From contig OZ004593.1 of assembly GCA_963924555.1 (NCBI GenBank), positions 1,918,480 to 1,982,479 of the forward strand: 64,000 nucleotides of DNA, in the 5' to 3' direction. Shown here piece by piece: positions 1-11,200 of the stretch. Made by a program: the position numbers and the translations under genes. Position 1 is the first letter of the stretch; every line of letters starts with the position of its first letter. Under the pieces are notes generated by a model. It ran no database searches, was not told where the DNA came from, and saw only the letters and a program-made list of their open reading frames with translations. This DNA is from Crambe crambe. Taxonomy: Eukaryota; Porifera; Demospongiae; Poecilosclerida; Crambeidae.

Positions 1-2560
1 CTACACTATAAATTTACGGTTAACTACTGCATATAATATACATAATTATATGTATGATTAATGTATTAATTGTCAATTTTTTGATGATCATCTATAATCA
101 CGCTCCAACCATGCTACTGATTCATCAGTATTTTTTTTTCTGAAATTTGAACCGACAGCTAAATGGCTGAAAATACTGTTAGCTATTCATGGTGAAATCA
201 GAGTTCACAGGGGCACTGCGAACCCTTACTAGTGGAGTGGGAGAATAAGATTAGATAGTTGTATCTACACATTAATATTTTCATACTTGACCGTAGCTAT
301 CAATATTACACTATAAAAATAAATGTATAAAAACAACCCATTAACTCAGATAACCTAAAAATGGGTTGTTCCTACACATTTGTTTCTACAGTGCAATGAA
401 GCCCTGTATCAGTGATTTATATAGCTATGATGAAGATCATTCTCATTAAGAGCTAGCATCTTAATTATTACAGTATACTCCATTGTTATTTTGGGTGGGT
501 GGAGTATCATGGAAAGAGTGTCATAGCTACCAAGTCTGCCATAGTTTATCACATGCACACTTGCACAGCAACATGGAAGTCACCACAGTCATCAAAATCC
601 CAAACCACCACAACAATCACCAACAGTCCACAGACAGCTAACCACACTCACTGATTGTTTACAAACTTAGTATAGCAGCTATAGCTGTTATACTCTTTTG
701 ATTGCATATGAAAACTATAACTATAAAAGGTAATCATGGAACGAATGCAGCAGCTCTTACATAATGTACTAGCAGCACATTGTAAGCAGGGAGCATACAA
801 ACCTACAGCATGCACTCTCTTTCTTTCACATTGCATGTGGTCAGCCATTCATAAGCATGAGATCAGGAAACACACAAGTTACTTTAGCTCTCAGCCACAC
901 TGAAGGTTGATCATAGCTAGAGCTACAAAATTACTACAAGTAAACTGATCAAAAAATAAATGGATGAGATTATGCAAACATAAAATCAACAATGTGGACA
1001 CAATAATATGTAAGTGGATACCTCTAGTCCACACCACAAGTCAATCATTGTTGTTTGCATCCTATGATTTTCTGACTCCATACATCAAAAGGGACCATCA
1101 TGCACCATGTAAAAAAAAAAAGAAGCATATATGTAGACATTCACCTCTCTTGACTGTGTATGTACGTGGCTAGCTATAAAAATACCACCCACAGCACTGG
1201 AACTCCAGCAACTTCCACTGTGAACCACATACGTACCCAATTGTTTACAAGCTCCACTGCGCCTCCTACAGTTTACACTAAGATGTGTTAAGTATACCTG
1301 ATTGTGGAATGTCAGGATGTACGTAAAACCACACTTGTCATTTAATCAAATCTGTTTACTGATAGCTCTCAAGAATTAGCTATCATGATATGTGAGAACA
1401 ATAGCTGTTATGTGGCCACAAGACTGACCAGTAAGCAGTAAACATCAATAGTCATTTCCATTCATTAATTTTGTACAGCTAATTCATGTGAGACTGCATG
1501 TGGTGATTATAATGTTTACGTACATTGTGTTTATAGCTACACTTGGTACTTGATGACTTAATTACTTATCTACCTGACACACTCAATAGAAACTGTGAAA
1601 AAGACAGGTTATTTGGTAGACATGTTTTATTCTCTTTTCACAAAGTCCATCTACTTGGTTAACCATCTCTCGTCTAGTCAGGTCTCCTCAAAAAAGATAA
1701 GCCCGACATTTTCTCTTTTGACAATAATTTTATCTCCCCACATTATAAAGAAAGAAGACTTCAGGGAAACCCAAATCCCTCATGGAAGAAAAGCAAGTAT
1801 GTCACTAGTCACTTCCAGTGGTCAACTGATCATAAAACTGAATTTCCAAGTATTGTGTATCATCAAGATTTCTTATTAGGTGACTACAACAATCATTCAA
1901 TTGGCCAAGTTATCTTATTATGTATGTATTTTGCAACACTGAATGTTTGGAATTCTATGTCCTATGTCCGCTACTTCTTAACACGTCATTAACTTCTTTA
2001 ATCTTTAATGTTGGGAGTGAGAGTATAAGAGACTACTGTACTATATCCACTTATGTAGAAACTGTCCATGATAAAGATATAGAGACCACTCCATTAAGAT
2101 CTACTTATAGTATTTGGTTCATGTAAATATTGTAATAAAAACACCTGAGTCTGCCATAGAGTTAATATGTGCCTCTTTATGCATACTGCACAGCCACAAC
2201 GTGGAAGTCAGCCTTACCGTAAATATAGCAGACTAGCTAGATCCCCAACTACCACAATAGTCACCCACAGCACTGGAACTCTGGTAGCTTCCACCCGATT
2301 GTTTACAAGCTCCACTGTGCCTCCTACAATTTACACTAAGATGTTTTTAGTATACCTGATTGTGGAATATCAGAATGTACATTAATATAGCCAAGCCACA
2401 CTGATCAACCTTGTGATATGGCTCTAAGTGACTCAAGTGGTCAAGTGTGGGAATTTTGTTTATAGCTACATAGCTGCATGGATTACCATACACTTGTAGC
2501 TTATTAGCTACAATGTTTCAATGCATACTATATAGAGTAAAGGTGGACTTTAATTACTAG
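1..2560. repeat. Segmental duplication block U1 upstream of gene A
   Basis: This stretch is a near copy of 33600-36600 (upstream of gene C) and, from about position 405 on, of 52410-54490 (upstream of gene D). Shared landmarks include the TTTTTTGATGATCATC segment near 80, the GGGTGGGTGGAGTATCATGG segment near 495 and the block around 1560-1900. I see no convincing coding exon: the short frames are not conserved between the three copies. A single unit of the 21-23 bp minisatellite lies at about 780-800, where the copy upstream of gene C has about 18 units. Fragments of the same family also occur at 21240-21566 and 26050-26230, so part of the block may be a dispersed element. Confidence 0.8.
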
Positions 2561-2812
2561 CTACAAAGTCTGAAACAAGCATCAGCTTTACTTTACATTA
2601 GAAGTGAGATGTCTGCATCATCCTAGCTAATTGATAACTTTCTCCATTCAGAGTTAGTTGTGAGGATGATCATGAGGATTGCTCATTTCAATGTAGCATA
2701 CAATAATTATTTTGATTGCAGTTCACATTCCACATAATGCTACTACACATGAAAAAGCCTACAATGCAACATATGCAACAGCTCTACATAAACTGTAAAC
2801 AGGGAGCATACG

Positions 2813-3310
2813 TTATCAGAGAGTGCGGTAGCACTCTCTAAGTAGGGATGGCAGGTCAAAGTCCGTAGGACAGTATAAACTAAAAACTCTTCTTTCTCTT
2901 CTACCCTTACTCTACAGGTTCTCAGAAGGCTACAGTGAATTATTATATCTACAAAGAAGAGAGGAGAATGTTCAAAAGCCAAAAATTCATTCGCCAACAT
3001 AAGAAAAAAACGAGTTCTAAAATTGACTTTTCGTTCTTTTTCTTTATCAGAGAGTGCGGTAGCACTCTCTAAGTAGGGATGGCAGGTCAAAGTCCATAGG
3101 ACAGTATAAACTAAAAACTCTTCTTTCTCTTCTACCCTTACTCTACAGGTTCTCAGAAGGCTACAGTGAATTATTATATCTACAAAGAAGAGAGGAGAAT
3201 GTTCAAAAGCCAAAAATTCATTCGCCAACATAAGAAAAAAACGAGTTCTAAAATTGACTTTTCGTTCTTTTTCTTTATCAGAGAGCGCGGTAGCGCTCTC
3301 TATGTAGGGA
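2813..3310 (-). repeat. 231-bp tandem repeat, two full units plus the start of a third
   Basis: A 231-bp unit repeats with starts near 2814, 3045 and 3276. As 231 is divisible by three, the minus strand shows a repetitive open frame of 77 residues per unit, which I take as a by-product. Each unit opens with a 9-bp-stem hairpin (2818-2839, 3049-3070, 3280-3301). A single diverged copy of part of the unit lies at about 52285-52410, next to the asteroid-like pseudogene, so the sequence probably entered with that duplicated segment. Confidence 0.85.
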
Positions 3311-3423
3311 TGACCTATGACCCTCCATAGGACTAATACAAAATGAAGTTGGATTTTCTCAGAAAACAGTAAGTTGTAGCTGCTATGACTGCTCACCCTG
3401 TCTTTTATGCACATTCTTATCAT

Positions 3424-4140
3424 GCAGGAGAATTTTGGAGGCTGAAAGACTCAACACGGAAGAATAGTAAAAGCGCACTTTTTCATGATTTCTTATTTTC
3501 TTGTTCTTAATCATAATGGCACGATCTGGAGAAAAATTGGGCCACGCTTGGGCCATGTTCTATATATGAATCTGCTCCATTTTACTCGGACCAGGTCCAC
3601 GTCCCATCGGTTTAGCCTCTAGTTCACTCAAAAAAAAAGCTGCTATCTTAGTACAGTAGACGCCATTAAACATAACGCGCATGCGTAAATAACGAAGTTG
3701 CCATGACTCTCGATCACTCAAAGTTCTCAAACAAAACTCAAAAGCCATTAATTTTCTTCTGAGGTCATAACAAAAAACTAATCAGTTCTAAGATAAGGCT
3801 ATCTGTACTAAGGACAGCGTTTAAATTTTGAATGGTAAGTAACGCTCGAGTTCCCGTGAGGTGTGCATTATTTAGAAACGAAACCTGGCGGGCTGATAGA
3901 GCAGCTCAGCTGTATCTATTTAGAACTGAAGGCTTTAGTCTCACTAAATTGTTTACCAGGCTTGATTGTAATGTGATCCAACATTGCAACACAAGACTTA
4001 GTATAACTGGTATGTAATGGGAAAAAAAAAAAGCTATAGATGTACAGCACTGACCACCTCCTGAAAAAGAAATCACAAAGAATAATGGGCCTGGCATAAC
4101 AAGTAGCCAGCTAGCTATAATGAGATGGATATAATGACCT
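3424..4140. other. Unassigned intergenic sequence
   Basis: Between the 231-bp repeat and the long hairpin I recognise no gene. Two short frames (3560-3748 minus and 3832-4017 plus) are open, but they lack any domain I know and no second copy in the window supports them. Confidence 0.5.
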
Positions 4141-4175
4141 GCAAAAAATGAATAAATAAATAAAAAATGAAAGAA

Positions 4176-4455
4176 ACAAGTAAAGAAAAAACATTTATTC
4201 AAATAAATGAAGGTGATGTAGGGATGACTATAGTAACTGGTCAAAAAAGAGATGAAGCAAGAACTGAATAGATGAGATTATGCAAGGATGAAGTCGAATC
4301 CGGGTGCAGTCACTAGGTGTGACGTGCCCACATTCGACTTCATCCTTGCATAATCTCATCTATTCAGTTCTTGCTTCATCTCTTTTTTGACCAGTTACTA
4401 TAGTCATCCCTACATCACCTTCATTTATTTGAATAAATGTTTTTTCTTTACTTGT
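4176..4455. repeat. Perfect 124-bp inverted repeat with 32-bp loop
   Basis: Arms 4176-4299 and 4332-4455 are exact reverse complements, and the loop is 4300-4331. The arm sequence is related to the unit upstream of gene C near 36880-36960, where it is present once and not folded back, so the hairpin arose here by fold-back duplication. The lack of mismatches means it is recent or maintained. A transcript would form a long perfect double strand. Confidence 0.95.
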
Positions 4456-4616
4456 AAAAATTACGTAAGCAGGGACTGTTCAGGTGGAGTTTCCCTAAAG
4501 AGTTGCATAAGGTTTGCTCACAGTACAGGCCTGTAGCCAGCAGGTGGCTCAGCAGGCTTGAGCCCCTTTGATTTAGGAAATAATTATAGCATAAGAATAG
4601 TAGCTAAGGAAGATTA

Positions 4617-4868
4617 TTAATTTGTTGCCAGTCTGTCTTATTTATACCAATCCTTCCCCATGCCAATGCATTATGCATCGTTCAAGTGATAATATGATGC
4701 ATCCTTCAGTTATAACAACTGTCATACGGTAGCTATACACTTGTTATGTAATGCATGAACAAACTCTTTAAAGTTTAATTTTTAGCTGTCATTATTATAA
4801 CACTATAACTCTTAATTGTGTACAATTCTTAAGTGTGACTCACCATGAAGAGTGTCATGATGTGGAAT
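4617..4868 (-). promoter_or_regulatory. Inverted copy of the cluster promoter, with TATA box 4639-4646
   Basis: The reverse complement of this stretch aligns along its length with the promoters of gene C (38270-38490) and gene B (17500-17700). It includes the TATA box TATAAATAAGA and upstream blocks such as GACAGTTGTTATAACTGAAG. It therefore points away from gene A. Inverting about 4617-5250 would put the promoter back directly upstream of the gene A coding sequence, which implies a local inversion with loss of the 5'UTR and the first codons. Confidence 0.9.
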
Positions 4869-5125
4869 GGAATACTGGAATGGTGGAATGGACTAGTGGA
4901 ATGGAATACTGGAATGGTGGAATGATCTAAGGGGCATATTTCATCATGATCGTCCAGCACGTTCAATGTCTCAGCATACAATTTTTGTCTTCTTAGTGTG
5001 CTAGATATAATTTTTAGAGGCTGTATGATAATTATGTATCCCCCCACTTTTTTTAGTAGCTGTCTCCACCCCTGAGTGACTTAGATCTGACCTTGTCTGG
5101 ATTGGCCAGTGGTCCACAATTAACA
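4829..5125 (-). repeat. Dispersed repeat with GGAAT-type satellite, copy 1
   Basis: The minus strand matches 32358-32660 (plus) closely, including a run of TGGAATGGAATAC-like units at 4861-4925. A shorter copy (TTTTGTCTTCTTAGTGTGCT) lies near 25995-26050. The frame visible on the minus strand is probably not a gene, because its tail is the satellite. It sits between the inverted promoter and the broken start of gene A, so it may have taken part in the rearrangement. Confidence 0.8.
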
Positions 5126-5222
5126 ATTTCTTCACCATTGATATTGATCCAGGTATGTAGAAGCTGCATTGGACTGTTGGGGCCAATTAAGTATTCTGAT
5201 TAGAGGGGTGACCTAATTCTAA

Positions 5223-8200
5223 GGGTCCAGATTAGAGGGACTACGTAATATAAAGCAAATAATTCCTGCTGGTTTTCGTAGTAGATATCATCAGGCCCGT
5301 ACTGGTGTTCGCAGTCTCAAAAACAACATATTAGAGAGGGTGAAAACTGTAGCTTCAACATTAGGAGTAAATCAAGATAAAGAATATAAAAAGGCCATTA
5401 ATGCCAAATACAATGAAGCTGCTAATGCCAACATATTGTCTGAAGCTAAATCAGAAACCTTAAACAATCTCCATAATGCAGCAACCACCAAGGAAATAGG
5501 AGGGATAATTGAGAATCATGAAAAATGTAGTAAAGAGATATTTCAGTGGTTTAAAATAAAGGAACATGAAGAATGGTCTGATTTAATGAAGGCAAGTTTT
5601 GCTGGAAACTCAGAAAACATTAAGACTTTAATAGGAAGAGGAACTGATGTCAACCAGCAAGATAATAATGGCAACTCACCCCTGCTCTTAGCAAGTCAGA
5701 ATGGCCACACTGAAGTAGTCAAACTACTGCTGAAAAAAGGTGCTCAAGTGGACATACAGGGATTTAATGGATTTACTGCTTTAATGTGTGCAGCTAGGAA
5801 TGGTTACACTGAAATAATCAAGCTGCTGCTGGATAAAGGTTCTCAAGTGAACATGCAAGATTGTAGTGGAGAGACTGCCTTAATGATTGCAGGTCAGAAT
5901 GGTCACACTGAAGTAATCAAACTACTGTTGGAAAAAGGTGCTCAAGTAGACATGCAGTGCTCTAATGGATGGACTGCTTTAATGAGTGCAGGTCAGAGTG
6001 GTCAAACTGAAGTAGTCAAACTACTGCTGGAAAAAAATCCTCAAGTGGACACACAGGAAATATTTGATGGACGGACTGCTTTAATGATTGCAAGCCAGAA
6101 TGGTCACACTGAAATAGTCAAACTACTGCTGGGAAAAGGTGCTCAAATCGATATACACCCTTATTATGTAGATATTGAAGAACTCTATGGAGCTGATATG
6201 GACGTTAATATGACTGCTTTAATGATTGCATGTCTATATGGTTACACTGAAATAGTCAAACTACTGCTGGAAAGAGGTGCTCAAGTGGACATGCCGATCT
6301 CTAATGGATGGACTGCTTTAATGAGTGCAAGTCAGAATGGTCACACTGAAGTAGTCAAACTACTGCTGGAAAAAGGTGCTCAAGTGGACATGCAGGACTC
6401 TGGTGGTTTGACTGCTTTAATGATTGCAGGTGGGAATGGTCACACTGAAGTAGTCAAACTACTCCTGGAAAAGGGTGCTCAAGTGGACATGCAGAAACCT
6501 GATGGATGGACTGCTTTAATGAGTGCAAGTCAGAATGGTCAAACTGAAGTAGTCAAACTACTGCTGGAAAAAGGTGCTCAAGTGGACATGCCGATCTCTA
6601 ATGGAAGGACTGCTTTAATGAGTGCAGGTGGGAATGGTCACACTGAGGTGGTCAAACTACTCCTGGAAAAGGGTGCTCAAGTGGACATGCAGAAACCTGA
6701 TGGATGGACTGCTTTAATGATTGCAAGTCGGAATGGTCACACTGAAGTAGTCAAACTACTGCTGGAAAAAGGTGCTCAAGTGGATATGCAGGACTCTGAT
6801 GGATTGACTGCTTTAATGATTGCAAATCTGGAAAGGCACACTGAAGTAGTCAAGCTATTGCTGGAAAAAGGTGCTCAAGTGGACATACAGAACTCTAATG
6901 GAGTGACTGCTTTAATGAATGCAAGTCTGAACAATCACACTGAAGTTGTCAAACTACTGCTGGAAAAAGGTGCTCGATTAGATATACAAACTTCTGATGG
7001 ATGGACTGTTCATTTGACATCAATTTACACTAGACTGTTGCTGGAAAAAGGAGAGACTGCCTTAATGATTGCATGTCGGAATAATCACACTGAAGTAATC
7101 AGACTACTGCTGGACAAAGGTGCTCAAGTGGACATGCACAACTCTAATGGATGGACTGCTCTAATGATTTCAAGTCAGAGTGGTCACACTGAAGTAGTCA
7201 AATTACTGCTTGAAAAAGGTTCTCAAGTGGACATGCAGAACTCTGATGGAGTGACTGCTTTAATGAGTGCAAGTCAGAACAGTCACACTGAAGTAGTCAA
7301 AATACTGCTGGAAAAAGGTGCTCAAGTGGACATACAGAACTCTAATGGATGGACTGCTTTAATGACATCAACTCAGAATAGCCACACTGAAGTAGTTGAA
7401 CTGCTACTAGAAGAAGGAGCTCATATAAACATTCTGAACAATGATGGACTGTCTGCTTTAACATTAGCATTAAAAAATGATCATAATGAATTGATCAAAC
7501 TGCTATTAAAGAAAGGAGCACAAGTTGATGTGACAGGATCAGCTCTAATTAATAAATTTACTCGACTGGGTGATATTGAAACTGTTGAAATGTTAATTGA
7601 GAGAGATATTCCAGTTGCATCACTAAGTCAGGCTTAAATGATAGCATGTGAAATTGGCCACGATGATGTTGTAGAACTTTTACTGGAAAATGGTGCTCAA
7701 ATGGACATGCAGAAGTCTAATGGATGGACTTCTTTAATAAGTGCAGTTCAGTTGGGTCATATAGAAGTAGTCAAACTACTGTTAGAAAAAGGTGCTCAAA
7801 TGGACATATCGAACTCTAAAGGATGGACTGCTTTAATGATGGCAGGTCAGTGGGGTCATATTGAAGTAGTCAAACTACTGCTGGAAAAAGGTGCTCAAGT
7901 GGACATACAGGACTCTTCTGGATGGTCTGCTTTAATGATCGCAGGTCACACTGAAGTAGTCAAACTACTGCTGGAGAGAGGTGCTCAAGTGGACATGCAG
8001 AACTCTGATGGAGTGACTGCTTTAATGATTGCAGGTGTTAATGGTCACACTGAAGTAGTCAAACTACTGCTAGAAAAAGGTATTCAAGTGGACATGCAGG
8101 AGTCTTCTGGATGGTCTGCTTTAATGATTGCAGGTCAGAGTGGTCACACTGAAGTAGTCAAACTACTGCTGGAAAAAGGTGCTCAAATGGATATACAGAA

Positions 8201-11200
8201 CTCTAATGGATGGACTGCTTTAATGATAGCAACTCAGAATGGTCACACTGAAGTAGTCAAACTACTGCTGGAGAGAGGTGCTCAAGTGGACATGCAGAAC
8301 TCTGATGGAGTGACTGCTTTAATGATTGCAGGTGTTAAGGGTCACACTGAAGTAGTCAAACTACTGCTAGAAAAAGGTGCTCAAATGGACATATCGAACT
8401 CTAAAGGATGGACTGCTTTAATGATGGCAGGTCAGTGGGGTCATATTGAAGTAGTCAAACTACTGCTGGAAAAAGGTGCTCAAGTGGACATACAGGACTC
8501 TTCTGGATGGTCTGCTTTAATGATCGCAGGTCAGAATGATCACACTGAAGTAGTCAAACTACTGCTGGAGAGAGGTGCTCAAGATAACATGCAGAACTCT
8601 GATGGATGGACTGCTTTAATGATTGAAAGTCAGAATGGTCACACTGAAGTAGTCAAACTACTGCTGGAAAAAGGTGCTCAAGTGAACATACAGAACTCTG
8701 ATGGATGGACTGCTTTAATGATTGCAGGTCAGAATGGTCACACTGAAGTGGTCAAACTACTGCTGGAAAAAGGTGTTCAAGTGAACATACAGAACTCTGA
8801 TGGATGGACTGCTGTAATGATAGCAACTCAGAATGGTCACACTGAAGTAGTCAAACTACTGGTGGAAAAAGGTGCTCAAATGGATATACAGAACTCTAAT
8901 GGATGGACTGCTTTAATGATAGCAACTCAGAATGGCCACACTGAAGTATGTGAACTGCTACTAGAAAAAGGAGCTCATATAGACAATGATGAACATTCTG
9001 CTATAACATTGCCACCAGTTGATAAAGATTGTGCTGAATTGATCAGTCATCTATTAACACAAATTGATGAGACAGGAAGAGCTCTTAATGAATGTACTCG
9101 ACTGGGTGATATTGAAACTGTTAAAATGTTGATTGAGAGAGATATTCCAGTTGCATCACTAAGTCAGGCTCTCATGATAGCATGTGCAATTGGCCACTAT
9201 GATATTGTTGAACTTCTACTGGAAAAGGATGCTCAAATTGACGTTAAGTCTAATAGATTAACTGCATTAATGATTGCAGGTCAGTGTGGTCGTATATTCG
9301 AACTAGCGCTGGAAAAAGGTGATCAACTGGTTATAGACATGCAGAGATCTTATGGATGGACTGCCTTAATGAGTGCAAGTCAGAATGGTCACACTGAAGT
9401 AGTCAAACTACTGCTGAAAAAAGGTGCTCAAGTGGACATGCAGGACTATGATGGATTGACTGGTTTAATGAGTGCATGTAAGGATGGGCATGCTGAAGTA
9501 GTCAAACTACTGCTTGAAAAAGGTGCTCAAGTGGACATACAGGACTCTGATGGATGGACTGCTTTAATGTTTGCAGGTCTGAATGGTCACACTGAAATAG
9601 TCCAACTACTGCTGGAAAAAGGTGCTCAAGTGGATGAAGTGAACTTTGAAGGACAGACTGCTTTAATATTTGCAGGTCGGTATGGTCACACTGAAGTAGT
9701 CAAACTACTGCTGGAAAAAGGTGCTCAAGTGGACATACAGAACTCTGATGGATGGACTTCTTTAATGATTGCAGGTCAGAATGGCCACACTGAAGTAGTC
9801 AAGCTACTGCTGGAAAAGGGTGCTCAAGTGGACATGCAGGACTCTAATGGATGGACTGCTTTAACGATTACAGGTGAGAATGGCCACACCGAAGTAGTCA
9901 AATTACTGCTGGAAAAAGGTGCTAAAGTGGACATACAGAACTCTGATGGATGGACTTCTTTAATGATTGCAGGTCAGAATGGCCACACTGAAGTAGTCAA
10001 GCTACTGCTGGAAAAGGGTGCTCAGGTGGACGCGCAGAGATCCAATGGATGGACTGCTTTAATGAGTGCATGTCAGAATGGCCACACTAAAGTAGTCAAA
10101 CTACTGCTGGAAAAAGGTGCTCAAATAGACATGCAGAACTCTGATGGAGTAACTGCTTTAATATATGCATGTATGATGATGTGGCCTATTGAAGTAGTCG
10201 AACTACTGCTGGAAAAAGGTGCTCAAGTGGACATACAAACCTCAGATGGATGGACTGCTTTAATGAGTGCAAGCCAGCATCGTCACACTGAAGTAGTCAA
10301 ACTACTGCTGGAGAGAGGTGCTCAAGTGGACATGCAGAACTCTGATGGAGTGACTGCTTTAATGATTGCAGGTGTTAAGGGTCACACTGAAGTAGTCAAA
10401 CTACTGCTAGAAAAAGGTGCTCAAATGGACATATCGAACTCTAAAGGATGGACTGCTTTAATGATGGCAGGTCAGTGGGGTCATATTGAAGTAGTCAAAC
10501 TACTGCTGGAAAAAGGTGCTCAAGTGGACATACAGGACTCTTCTGGATGGTCTGCTTTAATGATCGCAGGTCAGAATGATCACACTGAAGTAGTCAAACT
10601 ACTGCTGGAGAGAGGTGCTCAAGTGAACATGCAGAACTCTGATGGATGGACTGCTTTAATGATTGAAAGTCAGAATGGTCACACTGAAGTAGTCAAACTA
10701 CTGCTGGAAAAAGGTGCTCAAGTGAACATACAGAACTCTGATGGATGGACTGCTTTAATGATTGCAGGTCAGAATGGTCACACTGAAGTGGTCAAACTAC
10801 TGCTGGAAAAAGGTATTCAAGTGAACATACAGAACTCTGATGGATGGACTGCTTTAATGATTGAAAGTCAGAATGGTCACACTGAAGTAGTCAAACTACT
10901 GCTGGAAAAAGGTGCTCAAGTGAACATACAGAACTCTGATGGATGGACTGCTTTAATGATTGCAGGTCAGAATGGTCACACTGAAGTGGTCAAACTACTG
11001 CTGGAAAAAGGTGCTCAAGTGGACACACAGAACTCTGATGGATGGACTGCTTTAATGCTTGCAGGTCAGTGCGGTCACACTGAGGTGGTCAAACTACTGT
11101 TGGAAAAAGGTGCTCAGGTGGACATGCAGAGATCCGATGGATGGACTGCTCTAATGAGTGCAAGTCAGAATGGTCACACTGAAGTAGCCAAACTACTGCT

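Noticed and set aside
2743-3423. 226-residue minus-strand frame with a 77-residue internal repeat
   Set aside because: The repeat is explained by the 231-bp tandem unit, whose length is divisible by three. I see no domain, and the copy near 52285-52410 does not keep the frame.
4829-5047. Minus-strand frame with HSTIPVFHSTSPFHHS-type sequence, also at 32428-32652
   Set aside because: Frame through the pentamer satellite. Conservation reflects the repeat copy, not coding.
7635-7637. Alternative genetic code or programmed readthrough at TAA
   Set aside because: The paralogues have TTA at this place and use TAA as terminal stop, so a point mutation is simpler.
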